Positions 35,562 through 44,083 of a DNA stretch of 64,000 bases are shown here, one piece after another (position 1 is the first letter of the stretch; every line of letters starts with the position of its first letter). The DNA is from Marinobacter arenosus (GTDB lineage: Bacteria > Pseudomonadota > Gammaproteobacteria > Pseudomonadales > Oleiphilaceae), in NCBI RefSeq assembly GCF_019264345.1, contig NZ_JAHVAO010000001.1, forward strand, positions 3,038,001 to 3,102,000. The letters run 5' to 3'. Below the pieces are notes generated by a model that saw nothing but the letters and a program-made list of their open reading frames with translations, searched no databases and was not told the DNA's origin. The position numbers and the translations under genes were made by a program.

Positions 35562-36683
35562 ATGGAATTTGAAAAGCTGCTTCGTCTGATGGTTGAAAAA
35601 GGGGGCTCGGACCTGTTTATCACCGCAGGGGTCCCGCCCAGCATGAAGGTGAACGGCAAGGTACTCCCGGTCACCAAGAATGCGCTGACCCCGGAGCAGA
35701 CCCGGGAATTCGTCTACGGCTCCATGAACGACAAGCAGCGGGCCGAGTTCGAAGAGAGTCACGAGTGCAATTTCGCGATCAGTGCCCGGGGCATCGGCCG
35801 TTTCCGGGTCAGTGCCTTCTTCCAGCGCAACCTGTGCGGCATGGTGTTGCGTCGGATTGAGGTGAAGATTCCCCAGATTGACGATCTGTCGCTGCCGGAG
35901 GTGATCAAGGACCTGGCCATGACCAAGCGCGGCCTGATCATGTTCGTCGGTGCCACCGGTACCGGTAAGTCAACGTCCCTGGCGGCGATGCTGGGACACC
36001 GGAACCGCAACAGCCGGGGCCACATCATCTCCATCGAGGACCCGATCGAATTTGTCCACCAGCACCAGGGCTGCATCGTCACCCAGCGCGAGGTGGGCAT
36101 CGATACCGAGAGTTTCGAGGTGGCCCTGAAGAACACCCTGCGTCAGGCACCGGACGTTATCCTGATCGGTGAGGTCCGGACCCGCCAGACCATGGAGTAT
36201 TCGGTGCAGTTTGCGGAAACCGGCCACCTGTGCCTGGCGACCCTGCACGCCAACAACGCCAACCAGGCGCTGGACCGGATCATCCAGTTCTTCCCGCCGG
36301 AACAGCACAACCAGATCTGGATGGACCTGTCCCTGAACCTCAAGGCCATCGTCGCCCAGCAGCTGGTCCCGACCCCGGACGGCAAGGGCCGGAAGGCGGT
36401 TATCGAGGTGCTGATCAATACGCCGCTGGTGGCGGATATGATCCGCAAGGCCGAAGTGCACAAGCTCAAGGAGCTGATGTCCAAGTCCACAGAATCGGGC
36501 ATGCAGACCTTTGACCAGGCCCTTTACCGGCTGTACGCCGAAGGCTCGATCACCTACGAAGACGCGCTCGCCCACGCCGATTCGGCCAACGATCTGCGCC
36601 TGATGATCAAGTTGGGTGCCGATGCCCAGGGGGCGGATCAGTTGTCGTCGACTGTCGACAAGCTGTCGATCCAGGATGATTAG
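35562..36683 (+). CDS. pilU: Type IV pilus retraction accessory ATPase PilU
   Basis: 373 residues. It is a PilT paralogue with Walker A GATGTGKST at residues 130-138 and the Walker B segment APDVILIGEVRTRQTMEYS. The C-terminus is longer than in PilT, as in PilU of Pseudomonas. It assists PilT-dependent retraction under load. It is transcribed with pilT, 41 bp downstream. Confidence 0.94.
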   Translation: MEFEKLLRLMVEKGGSDLFITAGVPPSMKVNGKVLPVTKNALTPEQTREFVYGSMNDKQRAEFEESHECNFAISARGIGRFRVSAFFQRNLCGMVLRRIEVKIPQIDDLSLPEVIKDLAMTKRGLIMFVGATGTGKSTSLAAMLGHRNRNSRGHIISIEDPIEFVHQHQGCIVTQREVGIDTESFEVALKNTLRQAPDVILIGEVRTRQTMEYSVQFAETGHLCLATLHANNANQALDRIIQFFPPEQHNQIWMDLSLNLKAIVAQQLVPTPDGKGRKAVIEVLINTPLVADMIRKAEVHKLKELMSKSTESGMQTFDQALYRLYAEGSITYEDALAHADSANDLRLMIKLGADAQGADQLSSTVDKLSIQDD

Positions 36684-36729
36684 ACGAAAGTCGTAAATGG
36701 TTAGCCCCGCAAACCAGTAGGATTGGCAT

Positions 36730-36759
36730 TTGAGGCCATTGGCCTGTGCTGCGTATACT
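36730..36759 (+). promoter_or_regulatory. Candidate sigma-70 promoter of the FadL-type gene
   Basis: TTGAGG (36730-36735), an 18-base spacer and TATACT (36754-36759), lying 31 bp upstream of the ATG at 36791. Four and five of six consensus bases match respectively. Confidence 0.5.
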
Positions 36760-36790
36760 CCGCGCCGATTCAATAAGGAGATACCTGCAC

Positions 36791-38158
36791 ATGAGTTCCA
36801 CACTGCTCGCACGAGCCGTTCGCCTGGCCACGCTGGCCGCCATTACCGCCCCGGCCACGGCGCTGGCTGGCGGTTTTTCCCTGAACGAGCAAAGCGCCAG
36901 CGCCATGGGGACCGCCAACGCCGGTTCGGCGGCCAACCCGGAAAACGCCACCACGGTCCTGTTCAACCCGGCCGGCATGAGCCAGCTGTCCGGCACCAAT
37001 CTCTCGTTCGGCGCTGCGGTGCTGGATATTGACGCCGAAGCCAAACGGGACAGCATTTCGGTGACCCGGGACAACCCGGCGGTTCCGGTGCAGCCCGCGT
37101 CCAACGGCGGTGATATTGCCGATCCGGCGGTTCTGCCCAACGTTTACCTCACCCACGAAATCAACGACCAGATCGACGTGGGTTTCGGCATCCATGCGCC
37201 ATACGGCCTGGCGGCGGATTATGACGATGATTTCGCCGGCCGCTTCTTTGCTGACAAGACCGAGCTCACGGCCATTGCCTTCACACCCTCGGTCGCCGTC
37301 AGCAACGGCCAGGGGCTGTCCATGGGCGCGGGTCTTAACCTGATCTACGCCGAAGGCCGTCTCACCCGCTACCAGGATCTGAGCTCAACCGCCGGGCCGG
37401 CTGCGCTTGCGCTGCCAGAGCCTTACGCCGACATTGAGGGAGACGACGTGGGCGTGACCTTCCGCGTTGGTTTCCTGTACGAGCTGTCGGAACGGACCCA
37501 GTTTGGTTTGACGGCCCAGACCGGAACCGAGCTGAAGCTGAAGGGCGACGCGGAAATCAGCAATGTGCCGGTGCCGCCAACCTTCACGAGCACCACGACC
37601 CTGAACGAAAAGGTGACCGTGCCTCTGGCCATTCCCGAGAGCGTAACCTTTGGCGCCCGTCACCGGTTGACCGACGACGTTACGGTGCTGGCCGGTGCGA
37701 CCTACGCGAGGTGGGGGCGTTTCGAGGAGCTGGATATCATCAGCCGGGATCCGAACGGCGAGGTGGCCGGGGTACCGGGCGCCTACATCACCCACATCAC
37801 CGAAAAGTGGAAGAACACCTGGCAGTTCAACCTTGGCGGCATCTGGCAGGCGACCCCGGCGTGGGCATTCAAGGCAGGTTACGCCTGGGATGAATCGCCC
37901 GTGGACCAGTTTGTCACCGCCCGTATCCCGTCCGAAGACCGGCATTGGTTGACCCTGGGCACGCAGTGGAAAGACGTTCAGAGTGGCTGGGCGGTTGATG
38001 CTGCGATCGGTACGTTGATCTTTGCCGACGACGCTGACGTCGATGACCGGTATTACACGCACCAGAACCCGACCCAGCCGAGTTCTCCCGCCAACTACCA
38101 GGGTGCTTACGAGTTGAGTGCCTGGAGCGCGTCAGTGCAGGTCAGCAAGGCCTTTTGA
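36791..38158 (+). CDS. FadL/OmpP1-family outer-membrane hydrophobic-compound porin
   Basis: 455 residues from the ATG at 36791, preceded by AAGGAG at 10 bases; the frame open to 36746 runs through the promoter. A signal peptide ends near residue 26 (ALAGG). The mature N-terminus has the FadL hatch signature GFSLNEQSASAMGTANAGSA and the NPAGMSQL block. The rest is an alternating barrel ending in a C-terminal Phe. FadL proteins move long-chain fatty acids, alkanes or aromatics across the outer membrane by lateral diffusion. Substrate here is inferred only. Confidence 0.9.
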   Translation: MSSTLLARAVRLATLAAITAPATALAGGFSLNEQSASAMGTANAGSAANPENATTVLFNPAGMSQLSGTNLSFGAAVLDIDAEAKRDSISVTRDNPAVPVQPASNGGDIADPAVLPNVYLTHEINDQIDVGFGIHAPYGLAADYDDDFAGRFFADKTELTAIAFTPSVAVSNGQGLSMGAGLNLIYAEGRLTRYQDLSSTAGPAALALPEPYADIEGDDVGVTFRVGFLYELSERTQFGLTAQTGTELKLKGDAEISNVPVPPTFTSTTTLNEKVTVPLAIPESVTFGARHRLTDDVTVLAGATYARWGRFEELDIISRDPNGEVAGVPGAYITHITEKWKNTWQFNLGGIWQATPAWAFKAGYAWDESPVDQFVTARIPSEDRHWLTLGTQWKDVQSGWAVDAAIGTLIFADDADVDDRYYTHQNPTQPSSPANYQGAYELSAWSASVQVSKAF

Positions 38159-38163
38159 TGCGG

Positions 38164-38189
38164 GGCTGATCAGCGGGCGCTGATCAGCC
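38164..38189. repeat. Hairpin over the 3' ends of convergent genes
   Basis: Perfect 11-bp arms GGCTGATCAGC (38164-38174) and GCTGATCAGCC (38179-38189) with a 4-base loop. Each arm is itself built around a TGATCA palindrome. The right arm includes the stop of the YRGQ protein gene. There is no T-tract. Confidence 0.65.
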
Positions 38190-38558
38190 AATGACCTGGC
38201 CACGGTAGATGACCTTCTTCTTCCGGGCCTGGTCCGCTTCGGTGTCCTCACTGCTTGCGCCGACCGCCGGTCTGCTGTCCTCGGCGATCTCCTGGCCCCG
38301 ATACATCCGTTTCGGCACGTCTTCACCTTCTCTTGCCACACACAGCTGAGGCACTTTTTCCTGCAGTGCCTCCCAGGTGCGTGTCAGGTGGCTGGAGCGC
38401 GTCTTGCTCGCGTATTCCGCCAGCTGTTGCTCAAGGTGCTCTTCCGTGAGGTGCAATTTCACGCCGAATTCGGACCGAATCAGGCGGCGGCACTGGTGAA
38501 CCAGCTTGAGCAGGCCCGGATCCAGTAGCCAGCTTCGTTCAGATGCCATAGATGTCAT
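38184..38558 (-). CDS. Small protein with two C-terminal YRGQ-I motifs
   Basis: 124 residues from the ATG at 38558, with GAGGT 7 bases upstream; a longer frame to 38621 has no such support. The N-terminal 75 residues form a helical region (LLDPGLLKLVHQCRRLIRSE). Two copies of YRGQxI then appear (KRMYRGQEI and KVIYRGQVIG at the very C-terminus), separated by an acidic, disordered linker. The YRG motif resembles DUF4278. I do not know a function. It converges on the FadL gene and shares the palindromic hairpin. Confidence 0.7.
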   Translation of the reverse strand: MTSMASERSWLLDPGLLKLVHQCRRLIRSEFGVKLHLTEEHLEQQLAEYASKTRSSHLTRTWEALQEKVPQLCVAREGEDVPKRMYRGQEIAEDSRPAVGASSEDTEADQARKKKVIYRGQVIG

Positions 38559-38796
38559 GGTTACGACCTCGGACTGATGTGTCACAACATGGCGTTGCCT
38601 GAATGGAGAGGGAGGGGGCAAGCGCCGACACTTGAAACGAAGCGAATTTCGTGCCGCTTCTGTGTGAACAGCCGGGAAACGGCGCCATTAAAGGCTGGGA
38701 GGCGGGTGAAAGGGCAGTGAGGTGGCGTTCCGGTGTTGAGATTACGCTTTGTTAAGGTGCATTTTGTGAACTCACGCCCTGTTTTGGTGGCGTTTA

Positions 38797-38833
38797 TCAA
38801 ACAACACCGGGCTGGCGGTCCGGTGTTGTTTGA
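38797..38833 (-). terminator. Probable 3' hairpin of polA
   Basis: A 14-bp perfect inverted repeat (38797-38810 with 38820-38833) with a 9-base loop, 20 bp past the polA stop. On the minus strand the stem's distal arm ends GTTTGA with no long T-run, so it may terminate weakly or protect the 3' end. The remaining interval to 38559 holds nothing I can identify beyond the DUF4278-like gene's upstream region. Confidence 0.55.
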
Positions 38834-38853
38834 TGGAGTCGGACGAATTTCCG

Positions 38854-41586
38854 TTAATGGGCTTCGTCCCAGTTGTCACCGACGCCGGCTTCCACGAGCA
38901 GCGGGACGTCGAGCTTCGCCGCCGCTGACATGCGTTGCACCAGGCCGTCCCGAACCTTGTCCAGTGCGGTTTCCCTGACTTCGAGGATCAATTCGTCGTG
39001 CACCTGCATGGTCATCCTGGCCTCGTCGGCGTGCTCCCGGAGCAGCCAGGTCTCGACCTCGATCATGGCCCGCTTGATGATGTCGGCGGCGGTACCCTGC
39101 ATCGGGGCGTTGATCGCCGTGCGTTCCGCCGCCTGTTGCAACTGTTTGTTGCGGGCGTTGATCTCCGGCAAGTAGAGGCGGCGGCCGAACAGGGTTTCCA
39201 CGAAGCCGTCCTCGTGGGCCTGCTTGCGAATGTTGTCCATGTAGTTGAGTACGCCCGGGTAGCGTTCAAAATACCGGTCGATGTATTCCTGTGCGACTTT
39301 GCGCTCGACATCCAGCTGGCGCGACAGCCCAAAGGCGGACATGCCATAGATCAGGCCAAAGTTGATGGCCTTGGCGCTGCGCCGCTGATCTCCGGACACT
39401 TCCGCGACCGGAACACCGAACACCTCGGCGGCCGTGGCCTTGTGGATATCCTCGCCTTTCTCGAACGCGGTCAGCAGGCCCTTATCGCCAGACAGGTGGG
39501 CCATGATGCGCAGCTCGATCTGGGAGTAATCCGCCGCCACCAGTTTGAAGCCCTCCGGCGCAATAAAGGCCTGACGGATCCGACGGCCCTGTTCGCTCCG
39601 AATTGGAATGTTCTGCAGGTTGGGCTCGGATGAGGACAGGCGTCCCGTGGCGGTCACCGCCTGGTGGTAAGACGTGTGGACCCGGCCGGTGCGGTGACTG
39701 ATCAGTTCCGGCAGCGTGTCCGTGTAGGTGGACTTCAGTTTGCTCAGGCTGCGGTGTTCGAGGATCAGTCGCGGCAGTTCGTGTTCGTGGGCCAGCTCCT
39801 GCAACACCGGCTCGGCGGTGGACGGCGCGCCTTTTGGGGTTTTCTTGATGACGGGCAGCCCCATCTTGTCGTAGAAGATGGCTTGCAGTTGCTTGGGGGA
39901 CCCGAGGTTGAAGGTCTCGCCGGCTACTTTGTGGGCTTCCTGCTCCAGTTCGGCCATGCGTTCGGCCAGTTCCTGGCTGTGCCTGCGAAGGGTGCTGGCG
40001 TTGATCAGGGCCCCCCGCTGTTCCATCCGGGACAGAACCGGCACCAGGGGCAAGTCGATCTCCCGGTACACCGACGCCAGCTTGCCGGTTTTTTCCAGCA
40101 AGGGTGTCAGTGTCTGGTGCAGGCGCAGGGTAATGTCGGCGTCTTCCGCCGCATAGGGACCGGCCTTCTCGAGCTCGATCTGGTTGAAGGTCAGTTGCTT
40201 GGCGCCCTTGCCGGCAATGGACTCGAACGTTGTGGTGGTTTCATCCAGGTACTGCCGGGCGAGGCTGTCCATGTCGTGGCGCGTGAGCACGGAATTGAGC
40301 ACGTAGGACTCCAGCATGGTGTCCTCGGCAATGCCTTCGAGGGTAATGCCGTGGTTGGCCAGCACGTTCTTGTCATACTTGAGGTTCTGGCCGACCTTGG
40401 CCTGTTTGGGATCCTCCAGCAGCGGCTTGAGTTGGTTCAGGACCGCGTCCCGGTCCAGTTGCTCGGGCGCACCCATGTAATCGTGGGCCAGGGGCACGTA
40501 GGCGGCTTCGCCAGGCGTGACGGCAAAGGACACGCCGACCACTTCGGCGTCACTGTAGCGAAGGCTCGTGGTTTCGGTGTCGAAGGCAAACAGGTCGGCC
40601 TCCTTCAACCGCGTCAGCCAGGTGTCCAGTTCACCCTGGTCGGTGACGATGGTGTAGTGCTTTTCTGTGGGCGAGGTGTTCTGAGGCTCGGAGGCATCGC
40701 TGGATTCGTCGCTGCCGTTGCCGGAGCCTGGCTCCAGCTCTGCGACCCAGCTCCGGAACTCGTACTCCTGGAACAGCTCGCGGAGCTGGTCGTCATCCTG
40801 CTGCCTGAGTTGCAGATCCTCGAGGCCAAAGTCCAGGTCCACGTCGGTCTTGATGGTCGCCAGCTCCCGGCTCAGTGGCAGGGTTTCCTTGGCTTCGCGG
40901 AGATACTCGCCGATCTTGCCCTTGATCTCATCCGCGTGCTCAATCAGGTTGTCGAGATCCTGATAGCTCTCAAGCCACTTAACGGCGGTCTTCGGTCCGC
41001 ATTTGTTGACGCCCGGGATGTTATCGACCTTGTCGCCGACCAGGGCCAGGTAGTCGATGATCTGTTCGGGGGTTACCCCGAATTTTTCCCGCACGCCCTC
41101 ACGGTCCATACGGGTTTCGGTCATCGTGTTGATGAGGGTGACGTGATCACTGACCAACTGGGCCATGTCCTTGTCGCCGGTGGAAACCACCACGTCGATG
41201 CCTTTGCTGGTCGCTTCATGGGCCAGGGTGCCAATCACATCGTCCGCTTCGACGCCGCTGACGATCAGCAGCGGCAGGCCCATGGCCTTGACGATCTCAT
41301 GGATGGGCTCGATCTGACAGGCAAGGTCCTCCGGCATGGGCGGGCGGTTGGCCTTGTACTTTTCGTACATGTCATGGCGGAAGGTTTTGCCCTTGGCGTC
41401 GAACACCACCACCATTTTCGAACCGGGGAAATCCTGTTCCAGTCGCCGCAGCATGCTGATGACGCCTTTTATGGCTCCGGTCGGCTGGTTTTTGCTGGTG
41501 GTGAGTGGGGGAAGTGCATGATAGGCGCGGAAAAGGTAGGACGAACCGTCCACAAGAACCACAGGCGGAGTCTTTTGCTCAGTCAT
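38854..41586 (-). CDS. polA: DNA polymerase I
   Basis: 910 residues from the ATG at 41586; an upstream frame to 41658 overlaps the divergent promoter and is not used. The 5'-nuclease domain occupies about residues 1-290 (VVLVDGSSYLFRAYHAL). The 3'-5' exonuclease occupies about 325-510 with an intact acidic DTETTSL, so proofreading is likely active. The polymerase palm and fingers have motif A ADYSQIELR, motif B RRSAKAINFGLIYG and motif C VHDELILEV. It serves Okazaki fragment maturation and repair. It is divergent from the DUF2782 gene. Confidence 0.96.
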   Translation of the reverse strand: MTEQKTPPVVLVDGSSYLFRAYHALPPLTTSKNQPTGAIKGVISMLRRLEQDFPGSKMVVVFDAKGKTFRHDMYEKYKANRPPMPEDLACQIEPIHEIVKAMGLPLLIVSGVEADDVIGTLAHEATSKGIDVVVSTGDKDMAQLVSDHVTLINTMTETRMDREGVREKFGVTPEQIIDYLALVGDKVDNIPGVNKCGPKTAVKWLESYQDLDNLIEHADEIKGKIGEYLREAKETLPLSRELATIKTDVDLDFGLEDLQLRQQDDDQLRELFQEYEFRSWVAELEPGSGNGSDESSDASEPQNTSPTEKHYTIVTDQGELDTWLTRLKEADLFAFDTETTSLRYSDAEVVGVSFAVTPGEAAYVPLAHDYMGAPEQLDRDAVLNQLKPLLEDPKQAKVGQNLKYDKNVLANHGITLEGIAEDTMLESYVLNSVLTRHDMDSLARQYLDETTTTFESIAGKGAKQLTFNQIELEKAGPYAAEDADITLRLHQTLTPLLEKTGKLASVYREIDLPLVPVLSRMEQRGALINASTLRRHSQELAERMAELEQEAHKVAGETFNLGSPKQLQAIFYDKMGLPVIKKTPKGAPSTAEPVLQELAHEHELPRLILEHRSLSKLKSTYTDTLPELISHRTGRVHTSYHQAVTATGRLSSSEPNLQNIPIRSEQGRRIRQAFIAPEGFKLVAADYSQIELRIMAHLSGDKGLLTAFEKGEDIHKATAAEVFGVPVAEVSGDQRRSAKAINFGLIYGMSAFGLSRQLDVERKVAQEYIDRYFERYPGVLNYMDNIRKQAHEDGFVETLFGRRLYLPEINARNKQLQQAAERTAINAPMQGTAADIIKRAMIEVETWLLREHADEARMTMQVHDELILEVRETALDKVRDGLVQRMSAAAKLDVPLLVEAGVGDNWDEAH

Positions 41587-41673
41587 GTCAAAGCGGGTCC
41601 GGATTCTGATTGAAGCGTTGATTGGCTTGTGCAAATCTGTACGTAAATCGATTGGCAAAAGGGTATCACGAAA

Positions 41674-42015
41674 ATGAAACGATTCGCCTTTTCGGGAGCG
41701 TTACTGCTTGCCGGTTTTTCTGGGGTGGCTATCGCCCAGGATGACGGTGCCCTGGATGAGACGCTTGTGGAAACCCCGGACGAGCCCGTGGTGATCTCGG
41801 ATTACCAGCCCAGCAGCGAGGGGCCGCAGATTGTTATTCGGCCCGGTGAAAACGAGGTGTTCTACGAATACCGGGTGAACGGTCAGCTCATGGAAATCAA
41901 GGTGGTGCCTGAGGTCGGCCCGGAATATTATCTCGTGCCATCGGATGGCGGCGGCTGGATCCGGGAAACCGAATCCGACATGCTGGTGCCGAGTTGGGTG
42001 TTGTTCCGCTGGTAA
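41674..42015 (+). CDS. DUF2782 secreted protein
   Basis: 113 residues. A signal peptide (MKRFAFSGALLLAGFSGVAIA) is followed by an acidic linker and a compact C-terminal domain with EYRVNGQLMEIKVVP and YYLVPSDGGGWIRE. This pattern is DUF2782, whose genes lie beside polA in Pseudomonas as well. Location is periplasmic and function is unknown. It is divergent from polA, with 87 bp between the starts. Confidence 0.85.
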   Translation: MKRFAFSGALLLAGFSGVAIAQDDGALDETLVETPDEPVVISDYQPSSEGPQIVIRPGENEVFYEYRVNGQLMEIKVVPEVGPEYYLVPSDGGGWIRETESDMLVPSWVLFRW

Positions 42016-42193
42016 CGGCGCCGGTTTCCCGTCCGGAATCGGGAAATTTGGTGAGCCGGGTGTACCCATCAGCTTTTAGTATGAACATTCTAATTTTTCT
42101 CCGTACGCTGAAAGTCGAAATTCAGATAAGGCCGGCAGTCAACGCTTGGCCGCTGGACCGAGAATGCTTTCAGACAACCTAAGGAGAAGTGCT

Positions 42194-42607
42194 ATGGGTA
42201 AACTTAAAACTTACCAGGAACAGATTCAGGAAATCGTTGAGAAAGGCATCAACACCGCGGAAGAGCAGCAGAAGAAACTGGCGTCCAAGCCGTTTGATTA
42301 CGCTGAGAAGCTGGAGTCCGAAGCTCGCGAATACAGCGTTAAGACCCTGCGCAAGCGTTACTATGGCTACAGTGAGAACCTGTTCGACCAGCTGCGTAGC
42401 CTGAACACCCGCTTCGGCAGCTTTGCCGCGGACCTGGTTGCCAAGCTCGAGAAGGAAGCGGCGGACACCGTTTCCGAGACCGCTGACGAAGTGACTAGCG
42501 CTGCTCAAAGCGCCAAGGCGTCAGTCACCACCAAGAAGCCGGCTGCTCGCAAGACCACTGCGCGCAAGAGCGCCGCTTCTGCCAAGAAGACGACTGCGTC
42601 TGCCTAA
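42194..42607 (+). CDS. Phasin-like protein with histone H1-like Lys/Ala tail
   Basis: 137 residues from the ATG at 42194, which has AAGGAG 7 bases upstream. The N-terminal 90 residues are an amphipathic helix bundle of phasin type (YQEQIQEIVEKGINTAEEQQ; LFDQLRSLNTRFGSFAADL). The C-terminal 40 residues are KPAARKTTARK-type repeats like the tails of PhaF, AlgP and histone H1. It could bind DNA and polyhydroxyalkanoate granules or act as a nucleoid protein. No PHA synthase is near. It ends at a strong terminator 40 bp downstream. Confidence 0.72.
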   Translation: MGKLKTYQEQIQEIVEKGINTAEEQQKKLASKPFDYAEKLESEAREYSVKTLRKRYYGYSENLFDQLRSLNTRFGSFAADLVAKLEKEAADTVSETADEVTSAAQSAKASVTTKKPAARKTTARKSAASAKKTTASA

Positions 42608-42646
42608 GACGTCTGGAGTGCCGCCGCGAGTCGGCGGCTTTCAGCT

Positions 42647-42682
42647 AAAAGGGCGGAGGTTTTGAAACCTCCGCCCTTTTTT
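42647..42682. terminator. Bidirectional intrinsic terminator (phasin-like / DUF4124)
   Basis: A 16-bp perfect stem (42647-42662 with 42665-42680), the most stable hairpin seen in the window, flanked by an A tract and by TTTTTT. Confidence 0.95.
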
Positions 42683-42709
42683 GTGTCCGACCGTTTGTCG
42701 GGTGCCCGG

Positions 42710-43360
42710 CTACTGGTTCTTTTCGGGCTGGCTGAGCGACAGGGTGCGTGACTCTCCGGTCACTTCTTCCAGTCGCTCGATATCGGCTTCGAATGCGGAT
42801 TTGAGTTGCTCAATTTCCCGATTCTGGACCCTGATTTCCTGTTCCAGATCACGAATCTGCGACTCCAGGCGTCGGATCTTTTCCAGCGAAGCTTCCGGAA
42901 TGTCGCGACCGGCTCGCTCCATGTCGGCGGCGCGACTTTGCTCATTGTCCAGCTGGCTCGAAATAACGGAAATGTTGCCGCGCTTCAGCTGGATCAGGCC
43001 TTCCAGTTCGCGAACCTTGCGGTGCATGGCGCGAACCGCTTGATCGGGGTGGCTGTAGCGCTTCAGCAGCAAGCGGTCCTTCTCGCGCTGGATTTCCAGC
43101 TCTTCCTGCCGCTGCTTTTCGGCTTCCCTGGCGGCAATTTCTTCTTCGGTCGGCGCCGGGGGGACGGTTTCCATCACCCGGCCGTTCGTGCCGAGAATGT
43201 CGTAGCCCCGTTTCGTCGCTTCCTGGGGAATGGTGTTGCTGATAACAATTTGACCGTTTTCATCCGTGTAGCGGTACATGCCAGCGTGCGCGGTGGCGAT
43301 CGTTCCGAGTGCCAGGGCCATCGCAGCTGCGATTCTCAGTGGAGTAAAACGGTTGGTCAT
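42710..43360 (-). CDS. DUF4124 secreted coiled-coil protein
   Basis: 216 residues. A signal peptide of about 26 residues ends ATAHAG. A DUF4124 domain begins YRYTDENGQIVISNTIP. The C-terminal 130 residues are a long charged coiled coil (EIAAREAEKQRQEELEIQRE; LEQEIRVQNREIEQL). The protein is periplasmic; function is unknown. GGAG lies 7 bases before the ATG. It follows pyrE by 3 bp, so the two are co-transcribed. Confidence 0.85.
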   Translation of the reverse strand: MTNRFTPLRIAAAMALALGTIATAHAGMYRYTDENGQIVISNTIPQEATKRGYDILGTNGRVMETVPPAPTEEEIAAREAEKQRQEELEIQREKDRLLLKRYSHPDQAVRAMHRKVRELEGLIQLKRGNISVISSQLDNEQSRAADMERAGRDIPEASLEKIRRLESQIRDLEQEIRVQNREIEQLKSAFEADIERLEEVTGESRTLSLSQPEKNQ

Positions 43361-43363
43361 GAA

Positions 43364-44002
43364 TCAGACTCCGTAGCGATCCCGATAACTGGCCACCTTT
43401 TCGGCGTGACCGGCGAATTCCGGTTTTGCCTTCAGGTAGTCCAGAACCTGTTCCAGGCGGATGATGCTGACCACCGGGATGCCGAACTCCTGCTCGACTT
43501 CCTGGATCGCGGACAGCTCGCCGTTGCCGCGTTCCTGGCGGTCCAGCGCGATCAGCACGCCGGCCGGCTCGGCACCGGCACCGCGGATCAGGTCAATGGA
43601 TTCCCGGATGGCTGTGCCCGCGGTAATCACGTCGTCCACGATCAGGACTTTGCCCTGCAATGGCGCGCCGACGACGTTCCCGCCCTCGCCATGATCTTTC
43701 TTTTCCTTGCGGTTAAAGGCAAAGGGTTTGCTGTTACCGTCTGTAGCGAGCGCCATGGCCGTTACGGTGGCCAACGGAATGCCCTTATAGGCAGGCCCGA
43801 AAATGATGTCATAATCCAGCTTGCTGCGTTCTATCGCGGCGGCATAAGCCTTGCTTAACTGGAGGAGGTCGTCGCCGGTGTTGAACAGCCCTGCGTTGAA
43901 AAAGTACGGACTGGTGCGGCCGGATTTGAGCGTGAATTCACCAAAGCGAAGTACGTTCCGGCGAATGGCGAATTCGATGAAATTCTGCTGATAGTCGTGC
44001 AT
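43364..44002 (-). CDS. pyrE: Orotate phosphoribosyltransferase
   Basis: 212 residues. It joins orotate and PRPP to form OMP in pyrimidine synthesis. The PRPP-binding motif [17 protein letters not shown] is at about residues 118-134. [19 protein letters not shown] at the N-terminus and the flexible loop [11 protein letters not shown] are present. Length is standard. It is divergent from crc, as in Pseudomonas, and precedes the DUF4124 gene. Confidence 0.96.
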   Translation of the reverse strand: MHDYQQNFIEFAIRRNVLRFGEFTLKSGRTSPYFFNAGLFNTGDDLLQLSKAYAAAIERSKLDYDIIFGPAYKGIPLATVTAMALATDGNSKPFAFNRKEKKDHGEGGNVVGAPLQGKVLIVDDVITAGTAIRESIDLIRGAGAEPAGVLIALDRQERGNGELSAIQEVEQEFGIPVVSIIRLEQVLDYLKAKPEFAGHAEKVASYRDRYGV

Positions 44003-44083
44003 GGCAAGGCTTCTGGCGGGTGTGGATCTTTAATTAACGCGTAAAAACGGTATCATACACACAAACCGAATCAGGGAACACGT

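Noticed and set aside
41587..41658. Longer polA start (24 extra residues)
   Set aside because: It would overlap the polA promoter region next to the divergent 41674 gene, and the family starts near MTEQKTPPVVLVDG.
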